From: Clostridia bacterium
GTDB lineage: Bacteria > Bacillota > Clostridia > Christensenellales > Aristaeellaceae
DNA: 64,000 nt
Direction: 5' to 3'
NCBI GenBank assembly: GCA_017545905.1
Contig: JAFWXL010000053.1
Location: forward strand, 1-64,000
Under the pieces are notes generated by a model. It ran no database searches, was not told the origin of the DNA, and saw nothing but the letters and a program-made list of their open reading frames with translations. Of this stretch, positions 36,445-46,823 are shown piece after piece. Numbering within the stretch: the first letter of the stretch is position 1; each line of letters opens with the position of its first letter. A program made the translations under genes and the position numbers.

Positions 36445-38658
36445 TTGACTTTTCTGACAAAATTGTTCAAAAATCAAACCCGCCAGCGTATGCTGCTCGT
36501 CAGCGTTGCTTCGCTCACGCTCATACTTTGTATGTTCTGGGGGCTGTACAGCAGCTATCAGCAGGCGCTTCTGCAGTCCATTCATACCCTCAATATGGAT
36601 TTTGTCACGCAGGTCAACAGCACCGCCGCCTCCGCAGAAAACGTTCTGCGCAACTTTGCCGCGCAGATTTACAACATGCACGCCGTCTCCAAAATGCGCA
36701 CATATGAATCCATCAGCAACTCCGAGATGATCGAAGGCCTGCGTATTCTCAACGACTTTACCGCCTCAAGTACGGTGCTCGACTCCATCTACGTCTATAA
36801 CGGTAAGCAGGACTACATCTATTCCACCATGTCCGCCGGCGCAGTCAGCGATCATGCCGACGCATTTAAGGATACTGACGCCGTGAGCATGCTCAAAAAA
36901 CGCGCGGCCAATCAGCGCATGATTCCCATTCCCCGCATGAGCGCCGTATCCAGCAGCACAGCCAACCGCCAAATGATCTCGCTCATGATCTTTGACATCG
37001 TGGACGGGCATATCCCCGGCGACAACGCCATGATGCTCAATATCAGCAGCGAATGGTTCTCCGAGCTGTATTTCGGCAAAGAACCGGATGCTTCCGCGTT
37101 TATCGTCGATGAAGAAGGCCGGCTTTTCCTTGCCGCTCATGATCTTGACAATGACAACTGTCAGGAAATCCTCTCCCGCCTGACAGCCGCCGGTGCGCTG
37201 GAAAACACAAACGGCTATCTGACCTTCCATATGGATGATGGAGAAAAACAACTCTGCTTCTATTCGCGAATGCCCGGTCGCAGCTGGACATATGTGCGCG
37301 CCATACCCTATGCCAAATATCTCTCTGGCCTGTCGGATATGCACGGCACAGTCAACATTTTCTTCATATTCATCTTTCTTCTTGCCGGCGCCGCCTCCCT
37401 GATTGTCTCCTACCGCATCATCTTTCCCTTCCGCTATATCCAGAACAAGCTCTCCATGCATGCCCCTGAATCCAGCTCAAACGACCCTATCGACCAGCTC
37501 AACGAGCTTGTCCGCCAGAGTGCCGATTCCACCCATATCAAAAACGCTCTGCGCACCATGCTTCGCGAAGAAGACCTTCGCGGGCGGCTCATGGGCTACA
37601 ACCAGCCGGAAGAAAACAGCGTCAGCAGCGATGAATATGCCCTTCGGCCCGGCATGCCCATTACTCCGCTTCTGGTATCCAGCATCCGCGTTCAGCCCAT
37701 GCTCGACGCCATACGCCCGCTCTGCGCTCACTGTGAAGGCGTCACCCTCACCGGTGATCATACGGTGCTGCTGCTGCAGCCGGATGATGATGCTGTTCTG
37801 ACGACGTTATGCGATAAACTGCTCGCTCTCCTCCCCGGACGTCATATCTTTGTCGGCTGGCCTGCCGCAGAGGAACAGGAGCTGCGCATGATCTACGAGC
37901 GGCTTTTTCAGTTCTACAAGCTTTACTTTCTCTATCCCGACCAATCCGTACATCTGATCACAAACGATATGACGCTTGAGGATTTCTCCGTTTCCTGCGA
38001 GCCGTATATTGAGCACATCCTCAGCGCGCTCAGAGCCGGCAACCTCGAATCCACACTCAAAGAATATGCCGTTTTCATCGACGCACTGCCCGGAAAGGAT
38101 CACAAGAGCGTGATCGCCGCGCTCACGCAGCTTGCGCGTTCCGTTCTCAGGATCTACTACGAGCATTTCCCCGATGCACAGCCGCCTTATAAGGCCGCAC
38201 GCGCACAGTACAATTCGTCGCTTACCTCGCTCTCAAACATCACGGAGCTTGAACCCGTATTCAGCCGCTGGTTTCTGGAGATTACCGAACACGTGCGCCA
38301 TGAGCGCCGCAGCCGACAGTCCCAGAATATCGATGAAGTCGTTCAGCTCATCCATAACCGCTATCAGGATCCTGCGCTCAATTCCCAGTTCCTGGCCGAC
38401 AGCATCGGCATGTCCTCCGCCTATCTCAGCCGGATTTTCAAGCAGGCCTTAGGCGTATCCATTGCCGACTATATCAATCAGCTGCGTATTGAGGAGGCCA
38501 AACGCCTGCTGACGCAGACAGACATCAAGGTGATGGATCTGGGCGCGCAGCTCGGTGTGGAAAACATGCAGTATTTCTTCGTCCGCTTCAAGCAGGCAAC
38601 CGGCCTTACGCCGCGGCAGTACCGTATGCAGCACAAGCAGGAAAACAGTCAGAACTGA
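36445..38658 (+). CDS. membrane-anchored AraC family regulator
   Basis: 737 residues: a first membrane helix near 14-35, an extracellular sensor region of about 270 residues (Cache-like in layout), a second membrane helix near 300-325, a cytoplasmic linker and, at the C-terminus, two AraC helix-turn-helices (SQFLADSIGMSSAYLSRIFK and VMDLGAQLGVENMQYFFVRF). No kinase motifs. Such regulators sense an external solute directly and activate adjacent transport genes; here the divergent importer at 36232 is the likely target. The TTG at 36445 is chosen because AGGAGGG lies seven bases before it; the ATG at 36427 overlaps that ribosome site. Confidence 0.87.
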   Translation: MTFLTKLFKNQTRQRMLLVSVASLTLILCMFWGLYSSYQQALLQSIHTLNMDFVTQVNSTAASAENVLRNFAAQIYNMHAVSKMRTYESISNSEMIEGLRILNDFTASSTVLDSIYVYNGKQDYIYSTMSAGAVSDHADAFKDTDAVSMLKKRAANQRMIPIPRMSAVSSSTANRQMISLMIFDIVDGHIPGDNAMMLNISSEWFSELYFGKEPDASAFIVDEEGRLFLAAHDLDNDNCQEILSRLTAAGALENTNGYLTFHMDDGEKQLCFYSRMPGRSWTYVRAIPYAKYLSGLSDMHGTVNIFFIFIFLLAGAASLIVSYRIIFPFRYIQNKLSMHAPESSSNDPIDQLNELVRQSADSTHIKNALRTMLREEDLRGRLMGYNQPEENSVSSDEYALRPGMPITPLLVSSIRVQPMLDAIRPLCAHCEGVTLTGDHTVLLLQPDDDAVLTTLCDKLLALLPGRHIFVGWPAAEEQELRMIYERLFQFYKLYFLYPDQSVHLITNDMTLEDFSVSCEPYIEHILSALRAGNLESTLKEYAVFIDALPGKDHKSVIAALTQLARSVLRIYYEHFPDAQPPYKAARAQYNSSLTSLSNITELEPVFSRWFLEITEHVRHERRSRQSQNIDEVVQLIHNRYQDPALNSQFLADSIGMSSAYLSRIFKQALGVSIADYINQLRIEEAKRLLTQTDIKVMDLGAQLGVENMQYFFVRFKQATGLTPRQYRMQHKQENSQN

Positions 38659-38675
38659 ACGAGGAGGTTATCGCC

Positions 38676-39944
38676 ATGAACCATACTCCCGCCCTGACCG
38701 CGCTGGGCGGCAGCGCAGAAAACGGCCGCAACTGCTATCTTCTGTCTTCTCCTGCCAGCAATATCCTGCTGGACTGCGGCGTCAAGCGCGTCGTCACCGG
38801 CGAATACGTCGGCGAATACCCGCTGCTCACGCGCGAAATCGCCGCAGGAATCGACGCTGTGTTTCTCTCCCATGCGCATGAGGATCACTGCGCAGCGCTG
38901 CCGCTGCTTTATGCGCTGGGGTATGACGGCTGTGTCTACGGCTCTCAGGAGACCATTGATGCTGCGCCTGCGATGATCAAAAAATGGATCACGTTCGTCA
39001 AAAAGCATCATGGCACGCTTCCCTTTACCGACGAAGACGCTGCACGTATCCGCTATAAACCGCTGTCTCTTGGTTCAGGATACTTGAAAGATATGCGTAT
39101 CATGACAGGGCGCAGCGGACATACCATCGGCAGCATGTGGATTGCGCTCGGCTATGAACATACTGGCTGGCAGCTGTTTTATTCCGGAGATATGTGCACG
39201 TGTGCAGCCTCCCTTGCTTACGATATTCCGCCTGCATGCGGTTTTGCCGTTCTCAACTGCGCCTACGCCGGGCAGATACTTGATCAGGACGCCCAGTACC
39301 ACATGCTTACAGCACTCGCCGAAAAAACGGTCCGCGACAGCGGCGTTCTGCTCCTTCCCGTTCCACCGACGGGACGCGGCTGCGACATGCTCCTTCATCT
39401 GGCAGACACGTTCCCGCATGCGCAGATTTACGCCGCACAGAGCATCGTGTCCAACGCGCGCGCCCTCTTCAGCAAGAGCGAATGGCTGCGCGGCAGCCCG
39501 AAGGACGCTGCGGCGCTCGATACCGTGCATACGCTCAATACCGCCGAAGAATACGCTGCAGCCTGCAGCGATGCGCCGTGTATCCTCTTGGTGACCGATG
39601 GCATGCTTACCACAGAGCATGGTCAGCTCTGTCTGCGGCTGCTCGGACAGAGCGATAAAAATCACGTCGTCATCTCCGGTCATGCCGCACCCGGCACAAT
39701 GGGCAGCAACCTGCTTGACAATGCATGGCGAAAGGAACACGCCCTGGCCATTCAGGCAGGCAAGATGGTCATTAAGGTGCATCTTGACGACCGTGATGCG
39801 CTCGCCATGCAGGAACGCCTTTGCGCGAAACATACGGTGTTCTTCCATGCTCCGGCCCGGCATTGCCAGCGTGTGATTGCCGCATACGCTGAATCCGGCT
39901 TTTCCGCCGGTATACTATCTCCCGGAAATACCCTTTATCTATAA
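38676..39944 (+). CDS. MBL-fold metallo-hydrolase, possibly beta-CASP-like
   Basis: 422 residues. The zinc motif HAHEDH (66-71) is preceded by an LLDCG strand; GHTIGS and FYSGDM supply further ligands. The C-terminal half has LLVTDGML and VVISGHAAPGTMG, the layout of beta-CASP nucleases of the RNase J/CPSF-73 group, with an insert after the MBL core. It may cut RNA or a phosphodiester, but could act on a small molecule. It follows the AraC-type regulator by 17 bases with GAGGAGG, so both are probably one operon. No signal peptide. Confidence 0.78.
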   Translation: MNHTPALTALGGSAENGRNCYLLSSPASNILLDCGVKRVVTGEYVGEYPLLTREIAAGIDAVFLSHAHEDHCAALPLLYALGYDGCVYGSQETIDAAPAMIKKWITFVKKHHGTLPFTDEDAARIRYKPLSLGSGYLKDMRIMTGRSGHTIGSMWIALGYEHTGWQLFYSGDMCTCAASLAYDIPPACGFAVLNCAYAGQILDQDAQYHMLTALAEKTVRDSGVLLLPVPPTGRGCDMLLHLADTFPHAQIYAAQSIVSNARALFSKSEWLRGSPKDAAALDTVHTLNTAEEYAAACSDAPCILLVTDGMLTTEHGQLCLRLLGQSDKNHVVISGHAAPGTMGSNLLDNAWRKEHALAIQAGKMVIKVHLDDRDALAMQERLCAKHTVFFHAPARHCQRVIAAYAESGFSAGILSPGNTLYL

Positions 39945-40064
39945 AACCGCGGGGGACTGTATGCACTGCGTCTTCAACGCAAATGTGCGGACTGCATCGC
40001 AAGACATATTAACCAGATTGTAGTTATTTCACTTGTTTTCTGCTCAAATACACCAATTGAACAC

Positions 40065-40106
40065 AAAACCATCAGGCATTGCATCAATACCTGATGGTTT
40101 TTTTTG
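40065..40106 (+). terminator. terminator after the MBL hydrolase gene
   Basis: AAAACCATCAGG pairs with CCTGATGGTTTT and runs into eight T. The arms and loop closely match the hairpin at 24326-24366. Confidence 0.9.
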
Positions 40107-40282
40107 GTTGCTCAAGACGGAATCGAACTATCGGCCTGCCGGGTATGGGTGAACCAGCATATACTTGACTTACGCATCTGTACCTGCATGACAGAATTAC
40201 CCGAGGCTTTCAGCCCAGCATACCCACATAAAAAGGATGCCTTCCGGGCGGATGCATTTTCCCAAGCATCGCCCCCAAATCA
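40107..40282. other. gene-free spacer with a tRNA-like scrap
   Basis: No gene found. On the minus strand 40107-40140 reads like a tRNA T-arm followed by a CCA-like end (AGTTCGATTCC ... AACCA), but no 5' acceptor arm, D-arm or anticodon arm precedes it. With 39945-40064 this makes a 338-base gap whose only firm feature is the terminator. Confidence 0.45.
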
Positions 40283-40696
40283 TCACAGCACCATGAGCAA
40301 AGTGCCAGCCGCGATCAATCCACAGCCAAGAATTGACTTGAGCGTAAACTGTTCATGCAGGATCACTGCAGCCAGAATCATCGTAATCACAACGCTGAGC
40401 TTATCAACAGGAACAACCTTGGAAGCCTCGCCAATTTGCAGAGCCTTGTAGTAACATAGCCACGAAGCACCCGTTGCCAGCCCCGAAAGGATCAGGAATA
40501 CCCAGCTTCGCCGGCTGATCCCGGTAATACCATTCAGAGAATTGGTTAGAAAAACCATGCCCCAGGAAAGGATCAGCACAACAGCTGTACGGATTGCAGT
40601 AGCAAGATTCGAATTTACCCCGTCAATTCCGATTTTGGCAAGAATAGAGGTCAATGCCGCAAAAAGAGAGGATGCAAATGCCAGAACAAACCACAT
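40283..40696 (-). CDS. EamA-family membrane protein, half-size
   Basis: 137 residues with four or five hydrophobic helices and EamA signatures (SSLFAALTSILAKIG near the start; LHEQFTLKSILGCGLIAAG at the end). Full EamA transporters have two such repeats and about 300 residues; single-repeat proteins of this size probably dimerise like small multidrug carriers. ATG 40696 follows GGAGGG by six bases. It trails enolase by 27 bases and should be co-transcribed, though no functional link is obvious. Confidence 0.82.
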   Translation of the reverse strand: MWFVLAFASSLFAALTSILAKIGIDGVNSNLATAIRTAVVLILSWGMVFLTNSLNGITGISRRSWVFLILSGLATGASWLCYYKALQIGEASKVVPVDKLSVVITMILAAVILHEQFTLKSILGCGLIAAGTLLMVL

Positions 40697-40723
40697 AACC
40701 CGCCCTCCTCTGTTCATCTATGC

Positions 40724-42031
<1,308 letters not shown>

Positions 42032-42048
42032 TTAATAATTTCAATATA

Positions 42049-42088
42049 AGTATACCACAAAAATACAAATTTTCCGTAACTTTATCAC
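42049..42088 (-). promoter_or_regulatory. enolase promoter with Crp/Fnr-type activator site
   Basis: On the minus strand GTGATAAAGTTACGGAAA (42071-42088) lies 21 bases (from the core) upstream of TATACT (42049-42054). It is the third copy of the motif found at 1870-1887 and 3844-3861; the flanking ACGGAAA is kept in all three. Confidence 0.6.
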
Positions 42089-42249
42089 TCCCGCGATAAA
42101 TTTAAGTTCACACAGAGTACCTGTATATACAATGAAAGCCTTGAAATTGCCCGCGCTCACCTCACATCCTGCATAGACACGATATGTGACAAAAACAGAA
42201 AAAGCCGCTTCAAACGAAGCGGACAAACATCAGCTTGAGCAAAACAGAC

Positions 42250-42286
42250 AAAAAAGAACTCACCAAGCATTTCTACTTGGTGAGTT
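42250..42286 (-). terminator. terminator after the TauE/SafE gene
   Basis: On the minus strand ACTCACCAAG pairs with CTTGGTGAGT and is followed by TCTTTTTTG. Confidence 0.85.
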
Positions 42287-42287
42287 T

Positions 42288-42334
42288 GTGGCTAAAGGAG
42301 CAAATTGTAATACAGGGAACGGACACAGATTTGG
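42288..42334 (+). repeat. hairpin-linked short repeat, copy 2 (small-ORF remnant)
   Basis: Starts with GTG directly after the hairpin and reads VAKGANCNTGNGHRFG before running into the reverse strand of the TauE gene. Copy 1 is at 24368-24413, in the same position relative to a terminator and a minus-strand gene end. Confidence 0.6.
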
Positions 42335-42375
42335 GAAGATACATTCCCGTCCCGTGTGCGCTTTCGCTTATTCTC

Positions 42376-43155
42376 TTACATCCACTTGATCGCATTGTAG
42401 CAGCAGATCAGGAAGATCACAACGAGCAGGCCGGAGAACAGCTTGTCCGTCGTCTCGGCGGAGAGCTTCCTGTGCAGCTTCGCGGAAACAAAGCCGCCGA
42501 TTGCGCCCGCGGCGACCATCGCCAGCAGGACGGGCATTTCAAACGCAGGCACGCTGCCCGTCGCAAGGCTTACAATCAGGCTCATAACCTGGCTCATCAG
42601 GATGATCAGGATGGAATTGACCGCAGCCTGCTTGGTACCCATGGAGAAGAAATAATACAGCACAGCCAGATTCATCGGGCCGCCGCCGATGCCCAGGAAC
42701 GAAGAGCACATGCCCAGCAGCAGGCCGATCACGGCAGCGACAGACGTGCTGCGCACATCCTTGGTGCGGATGCGCGCCTTGTTGCGGACATAGGCCAGCG
42801 TGCCCAGCACCATCAGACCCAGCACGATCGCCTGAATCATGCCCACCAGCTGATCCGCGCCCACGGCTTGCTTGATCATTTCAAACAGGCGCTTGCCCAG
42901 CACGCCGCCCACAGCCGCGCCAAGACCCAGCGGAATGCTGCGCTTTGCGTCCAGCTCGTTGGTCCTGCGGTTTTTGTATACCGAAATCAGCGACATCGCA
43001 AGAACGGTCAGCCCCGAAAGAAACGACACCGTCGATACGCTCATGATGCCCGTCGCATCCAGCAGCGGCTTGATCACCACGCCGCCGCCGATACCGCAGA
43101 TGCCGCCGATCGTACTGGCCAGCAAACAAACTACAAATACAAACACAATGGTCAT
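42376..43155 (-). CDS. TauE/SafE family membrane exporter
   Basis: 259 residues with about eight hydrophobic helices and the two TauE/SafE glycine signatures: GGICGIGGGVVIKPLL near the start and SFLGIGGGPMNLAVLYYFFSM in the middle. The family exports sulfite, sulfoacetate or related organic anions. It lies 82 bases after the LarA-like gene, past a strong hairpin, and may be the last gene of the catabolic island. The anion is unknown. Confidence 0.88.
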   Translation of the reverse strand: MTIVFVFVVCLLASTIGGICGIGGGVVIKPLLDATGIMSVSTVSFLSGLTVLAMSLISVYKNRRTNELDAKRSIPLGLGAAVGGVLGKRLFEMIKQAVGADQLVGMIQAIVLGLMVLGTLAYVRNKARIRTKDVRSTSVAAVIGLLLGMCSSFLGIGGGPMNLAVLYYFFSMGTKQAAVNSILIILMSQVMSLIVSLATGSVPAFEMPVLLAMVAAGAIGGFVSAKLHRKLSAETTDKLFSGLLVVIFLICCYNAIKWM

Positions 43156-43177
43156 ATGCTTCTCCCAAACATATAAT

Positions 43178-43209
43178 CGCCATGGAGCTCTTTGCAGAGC
43201 TCCATGGCG
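43178..43209 (-). terminator. strong hairpin between LarA-like and TauE genes
   Basis: A perfect 13-bp stem, CGCCATGGAGCTC with its complement, around a 6-base loop. No U-tract follows, so it may be an attenuator or an RNA-stabilising hairpin rather than a full stop. Confidence 0.6.
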
Positions 43210-43237
43210 CAGTAAATCAACAGGAGCGTTTCGTGTT

Positions 43238-44734
43238 TCAGCAGCCGCACGGATGCGCCGGAGCGTCGTCGCGGAAGTGGCTGTTTTCCGCCGGATCCTT
43301 CATGCACAGGTGAACAGCCGTGGTCTTGAAGGTCAGCGGCAGCGCGAGGATATTCGGGTTCTCGCCGACATACTTGCGCTTGGCGTCCTCCAGCGCTTCC
43401 TCAACAGTTGCGCGGGTCTTGAGACCCATGCCGCGGGCGATGCCCGGCTCGCGCGCGCCGACGATATAGATCGCGCTGGTATGCATCTCCGCCAGATGGC
43501 CGCAGGACATCATCGAGAAGCCATGGAACGGATGGAACGCATTGGCAAAGCGGTACTTGCGGATGTACTCTGCATTGGTTGCGAAGTACTCTCCGTAGCG
43601 GTTCATATCCGGCAGAGTCTGCATGTAATCGTGCTGGAACATCTCATAGAGCTCCTTGAGGTACGGCCAGCGTTCCTCGTGGAACCAGCCGTCACAGATG
43701 GAAGGCACGATAAACACGCACTTGTCGGAAAGCACGCGCTTATGGCGGATAACCTGCGCAGAGAGCGCCTGCATCATCTGGATGGGGTTGGTGCCCATGC
43801 CGTTGCCGTAGTGGAAATTGGTCGGCATACCGAAGACGACCACGTCATACTTCTTCTCCGCCCAGTGCACGTAGGTGCGCCTGTCCGCGTCCTTCCAGGC
43901 GATGGGCTGCATCTCCTTCGCCCAGCCGGAGTAGATGGAAATCTGACGGGACTTGCTGTCCAGCACCGCATCGCAGCAGAAGTACTTCTTGCCCATCTTC
44001 TCTTCCATGAACATGCCCTGCTGATCGAACTTGTCACGCATGACGGAATTCGTGGAAACCGGCACAAAGTCGTCCTGATGCATGACCTGCGGCACATGGT
44101 GCGCAGAGATGGAGCGCCAGTGGGTGATGCCGGTGGCGCAGTGCTTGTAGCCGCCGGAATAGCCGCCGTAGGGATTGCCCTGCGTATGGCCGATGAGGAT
44201 AGCGATGTCCGCATCATAGACGTATTTGTTCATGATGACATGATCGCCGTTGGGCGCAAAGCCGAGATCCACCAGATGCTCGTAATCCTCGGAGTCGTGG
44301 CTGGTGATCTGGCCGCTCTTATAGAACTCGTTAAAGAGCTTCTCGCCCAGAATGGTCTTCATCTCCGGCACGGTTGCGCGCGGATGCAGGCCGTTGGAGA
44401 AGATCAGCAGCACGTCCTTCTTCTCCACGCCGTTTGCATACAGCTCGTCCAGGCACGCCGTGATGGCGACCTTGCGATGGCTGGTCTCCTGATTGCCGCC
44501 CTTGACGATATCCGGAATGACGAAGACGACCTTCTTGCCCTTGCCCGCATAGCTTGCCAGCGGCTCCATGCCGATGGGATTGCGGATGGACTTCAGCGTC
44601 TCGTTGTAGAGCGTATCCCAGTCCTGCGGCAGGCAGGCCGGATCGGCGACGGTTTCACCGGGGATAAAGACGTCGGTATTGTCCGGCAGGTTTGCGCTCA
44701 TCACGCCATTGCCGTATTCAAAATCAAGCTTCAT
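43238..44734 (-). CDS. LarA-family nickel-pincer racemase/epimerase homolog
   Basis: 498 residues, somewhat longer than lactate racemase (about 425). Residues expected to hold the nickel-pincer cofactor and substrate are in place: His117 in GLHPRAT, His146 in SHDSEDYEH, Lys197 in GYSGGYK and the His pair at 212-213. The family racemises or epimerises 2-hydroxy acids and sugar acids. No larB, larC or larE genes are in the window, so the cofactor must be made elsewhere. It follows TIM by 11 bases, pointing to a sugar-derived acid as substrate. The tail HPCGC is an oddity. Confidence 0.82.
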   Translation of the reverse strand: MKLDFEYGNGVMSANLPDNTDVFIPGETVADPACLPQDWDTLYNETLKSIRNPIGMEPLASYAGKGKKVVFVIPDIVKGGNQETSHRKVAITACLDELYANGVEKKDVLLIFSNGLHPRATVPEMKTILGEKLFNEFYKSGQITSHDSEDYEHLVDLGFAPNGDHVIMNKYVYDADIAILIGHTQGNPYGGYSGGYKHCATGITHWRSISAHHVPQVMHQDDFVPVSTNSVMRDKFDQQGMFMEEKMGKKYFCCDAVLDSKSRQISIYSGWAKEMQPIAWKDADRRTYVHWAEKKYDVVVFGMPTNFHYGNGMGTNPIQMMQALSAQVIRHKRVLSDKCVFIVPSICDGWFHEERWPYLKELYEMFQHDYMQTLPDMNRYGEYFATNAEYIRKYRFANAFHPFHGFSMMSCGHLAEMHTSAIYIVGAREPGIARGMGLKTRATVEEALEDAKRKYVGENPNILALPLTFKTTAVHLCMKDPAENSHFRDDAPAHPCGC

Positions 44735-44745
44735 ACTCTTTCTCC

Positions 44746-45591
44746 TCACTTGCCCATGTATTTCTTGATGATCTCCAGATACTCATCCGGATAGAAGCCA
44801 ATCTCGCCGGCAAAGCGGGTCAGCGCGATCAATCCGCCGTCAATCTCCTCGATGGAAGCGAGCATCTCGGCATTGTCCTTCTTCAGGCCGCCGCCGTAGA
44901 CGACGTCCATGCCGCCGGTCTGTTCCTTGACAAAGCGCGCAATCTTCTCGATATACGGCTTATCCGCCGGGGTCTTGCCCGGTCCGATGGACCAGATCGG
45001 CTCATAGGCGATCACCACACGGCTCTTATCCACGCCCTCAAGACCGATGGCAAGCTGATTGCCCAGCACGCTCTGCCAGGCCTCCTGCTCCTCGCTCTTC
45101 TCGCCGATGCAGTACAGCACGCTCATGCCGCGCGCAAGCGCCGCCTTGATCTCGGCGTTCAGCAGGCGGTTGACCGCAGCAGCCGCAGCCTCGCCGGTGA
45201 CGCCCGCCTCGGCGAGCACGCCCATCTTGTCGTTGCGTTCCTCACAGTGGCCGATCAGCACGCTCTCACAGCCCATCGCCACGGCAGCGGATGCCGGACG
45301 GTTCGTGGTGAACGCGCCGAAATTGCCGCCCACAGCCGTATCCATGCGGTACACGCCCTGGCACCCCAGCTTCACAGCGCTGCCCGGCTTTTTGGCCGCA
45401 GCAGCAGAAAGCAAATGCGCCTCCGGCAGATACATGGCAAACTCCACCTCGGCAGAATCATACGCCGCAAGGCCGTCCTGCGTGCCGGAGACGATCGCCG
45501 CGCCCCATTCCTTCATGGGCGCCAGACGGTTTACGCCGCCCATATCGACCGGCACGTCAAAGCGCTTGAGATTCAGAAAGATATGCTTCAT
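44746..45591 (-). CDS. tpiA: triose-phosphate isomerase, divergent
   Basis: 281 residues, about 30 longer than usual. The catalytic trio is present: Lys9 (LNLKRFD instead of GNWKMN), His115 (IGHCEERN) and Glu197 (AYEPIWSIGPGKTP), plus the phosphate loop GGGLKKDN. The altered N-terminus and extra length place it in a divergent branch often found inside sugar-catabolic operons, so a substituted triose substrate is possible. It lies 3 bases after the aldolase gene. Confidence 0.88.
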   Translation of the reverse strand: MKHIFLNLKRFDVPVDMGGVNRLAPMKEWGAAIVSGTQDGLAAYDSAEVEFAMYLPEAHLLSAAAAKKPGSAVKLGCQGVYRMDTAVGGNFGAFTTNRPASAAVAMGCESVLIGHCEERNDKMGVLAEAGVTGEAAAAAVNRLLNAEIKAALARGMSVLYCIGEKSEEQEAWQSVLGNQLAIGLEGVDKSRVVIAYEPIWSIGPGKTPADKPYIEKIARFVKEQTGGMDVVYGGGLKKDNAEMLASIEEIDGGLIALTRFAGEIGFYPDEYLEIIKKYMGK

Positions 45592-45594
45592 GGA

Positions 45595-46749
45595 TCAGAT
45601 GCCCTCCTTCTTATAGAGCTCAGCCATCTGCTCGCAGGTCACGACCTCGATCAGGTGGCTCTTGCGGTAGCTGCCGAACTGCACCAGCAGCGGCGCAACA
45701 GACTCAATCACGCCGTCCTGCATGCAGCGCACGATCTTCGCCACATCCTCGTCCGGGATGTTGCCGTGCATGATGGTATCCATGATGGATGCCACATAGT
45801 TGCGCGGATCAAAGTTCTTGGGGTTGGCAATCAGATCCCTGTAGAGCTGGCCGATGGACTTGCTGTCCTTCAGCTCCGGATGATCGCGGAAGAGCTCCAT
45901 GATGTTGCGGGTATTGGCCAGACGGATATCCGTATCCACGTTGATCTTGTCGATGCCCGCGCGGGAAACATCCGCCAGCTGTGCCGGGTCGATGCCATAG
46001 GCGTTCTCGAGCTTGCCGCCCATCGCGTTGATCTGCTCCACATACTCCTGCGGCACAGTGGAGGAACCGTGGCTGACCAGATAGCCGCGGATGCCCTCGT
46101 GACGCATGCACTCCTTCGTCGCGATTGCGATTTCGCGGCGGATGCGGGTATCCTTGCCCTTGTTGGCGCCGTGGCACGTGCCGTAGCTGATGGCCAACGC
46201 ATCGCACTTGGTCTTCTTGAAGAAGTCGACCGCCTGCATCGGGTTGGTATAGGTCGAAGTCGCGCTGAACACGTGATCCTCCACGCCGGCCAGCACACCC
46301 AGCTCGCCCTCCACGCTCACGCCGTAGGGATGCGCCAGCTTGACCGCCTCGCGCGTCAGCTCAACATTCTCTTCATAGGGCAGATGGCTGCCGTCGATCA
46401 TCACAGAGGTATAGCCGCCGTCGATGCAGGCCTTGATGGTTTCCAGGCTCTTGCCGTGATCCAGGTGCAGCGCAATCGGTACGATGCTCTTCTCGCCGTA
46501 CTTTTTCACCGCATCGCCGATGTTCTTCGCGCCCACGCGCTTTTCCGGCGCCTTGCCGTGCATGAAATCCAGCTCGCCGCCCATGAAGGCGTTGGACGCC
46601 TCCGCGCCCTGCAGAATCGCGCCGGAGCGCAGCAGCTCGTGAATCTGCACAGCCGCCTCAATCTGACCGACGCTGTTCATGTTGAACGCCGCCTGACCAT
46701 AACCGTACTTGTCCGCAGCCTCCAGAATCGCTGTCATAGGTACCAGCAT
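45595..46749 (-). CDS. fba: class II fructose-bisphosphate aldolase
   Basis: 384 residues of zinc-dependent ketose-bisphosphate aldolase. LHLDHG carries the catalytic Asp and a zinc His; VEGELG, YGTCHGANKG (zinc His) and VSHGSS (zinc His) follow, and NVDTDIR binds phosphate. It is longer than standard FbaA/GatY (about 290-360). GGAGG lies eight bases before the ATG. First gene of an aldolase-TIM-LarA operon with its own promoter. Confidence 0.9.
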   Translation of the reverse strand: MLVPMTAILEAADKYGYGQAAFNMNSVGQIEAAVQIHELLRSGAILQGAEASNAFMGGELDFMHGKAPEKRVGAKNIGDAVKKYGEKSIVPIALHLDHGKSLETIKACIDGGYTSVMIDGSHLPYEENVELTREAVKLAHPYGVSVEGELGVLAGVEDHVFSATSTYTNPMQAVDFFKKTKCDALAISYGTCHGANKGKDTRIRREIAIATKECMRHEGIRGYLVSHGSSTVPQEYVEQINAMGGKLENAYGIDPAQLADVSRAGIDKINVDTDIRLANTRNIMELFRDHPELKDSKSIGQLYRDLIANPKNFDPRNYVASIMDTIMHGNIPDEDVAKIVRCMQDGVIESVAPLLVQFGSYRKSHLIEVVTCEQMAELYKKEGI

Positions 46750-46787
46750 ATCCGTATCCTCCGTTCAATCTGTTATTTTATACCTGT

Positions 46788-46796
46788 ATTATAGCA
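46788..46796 (-). promoter_or_regulatory. extended -10 promoter of the aldolase operon
   Basis: On the minus strand TGC-TATAAT is an extended -10 element with no clear -35, 39 bases before the aldolase ATG. Confidence 0.55.
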
Positions 46797-46823
46797 TGAA
46801 TCCTTCTGTGAAACAGTATGAAA

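Noticed and set aside
40107..40140. possible tRNA gene on the minus strand
   Set aside because: Only a T-arm-like and CCA-like stretch is present. The T-stem pairs poorly and no D-arm, anticodon arm or 5' acceptor strand can be folded upstream.
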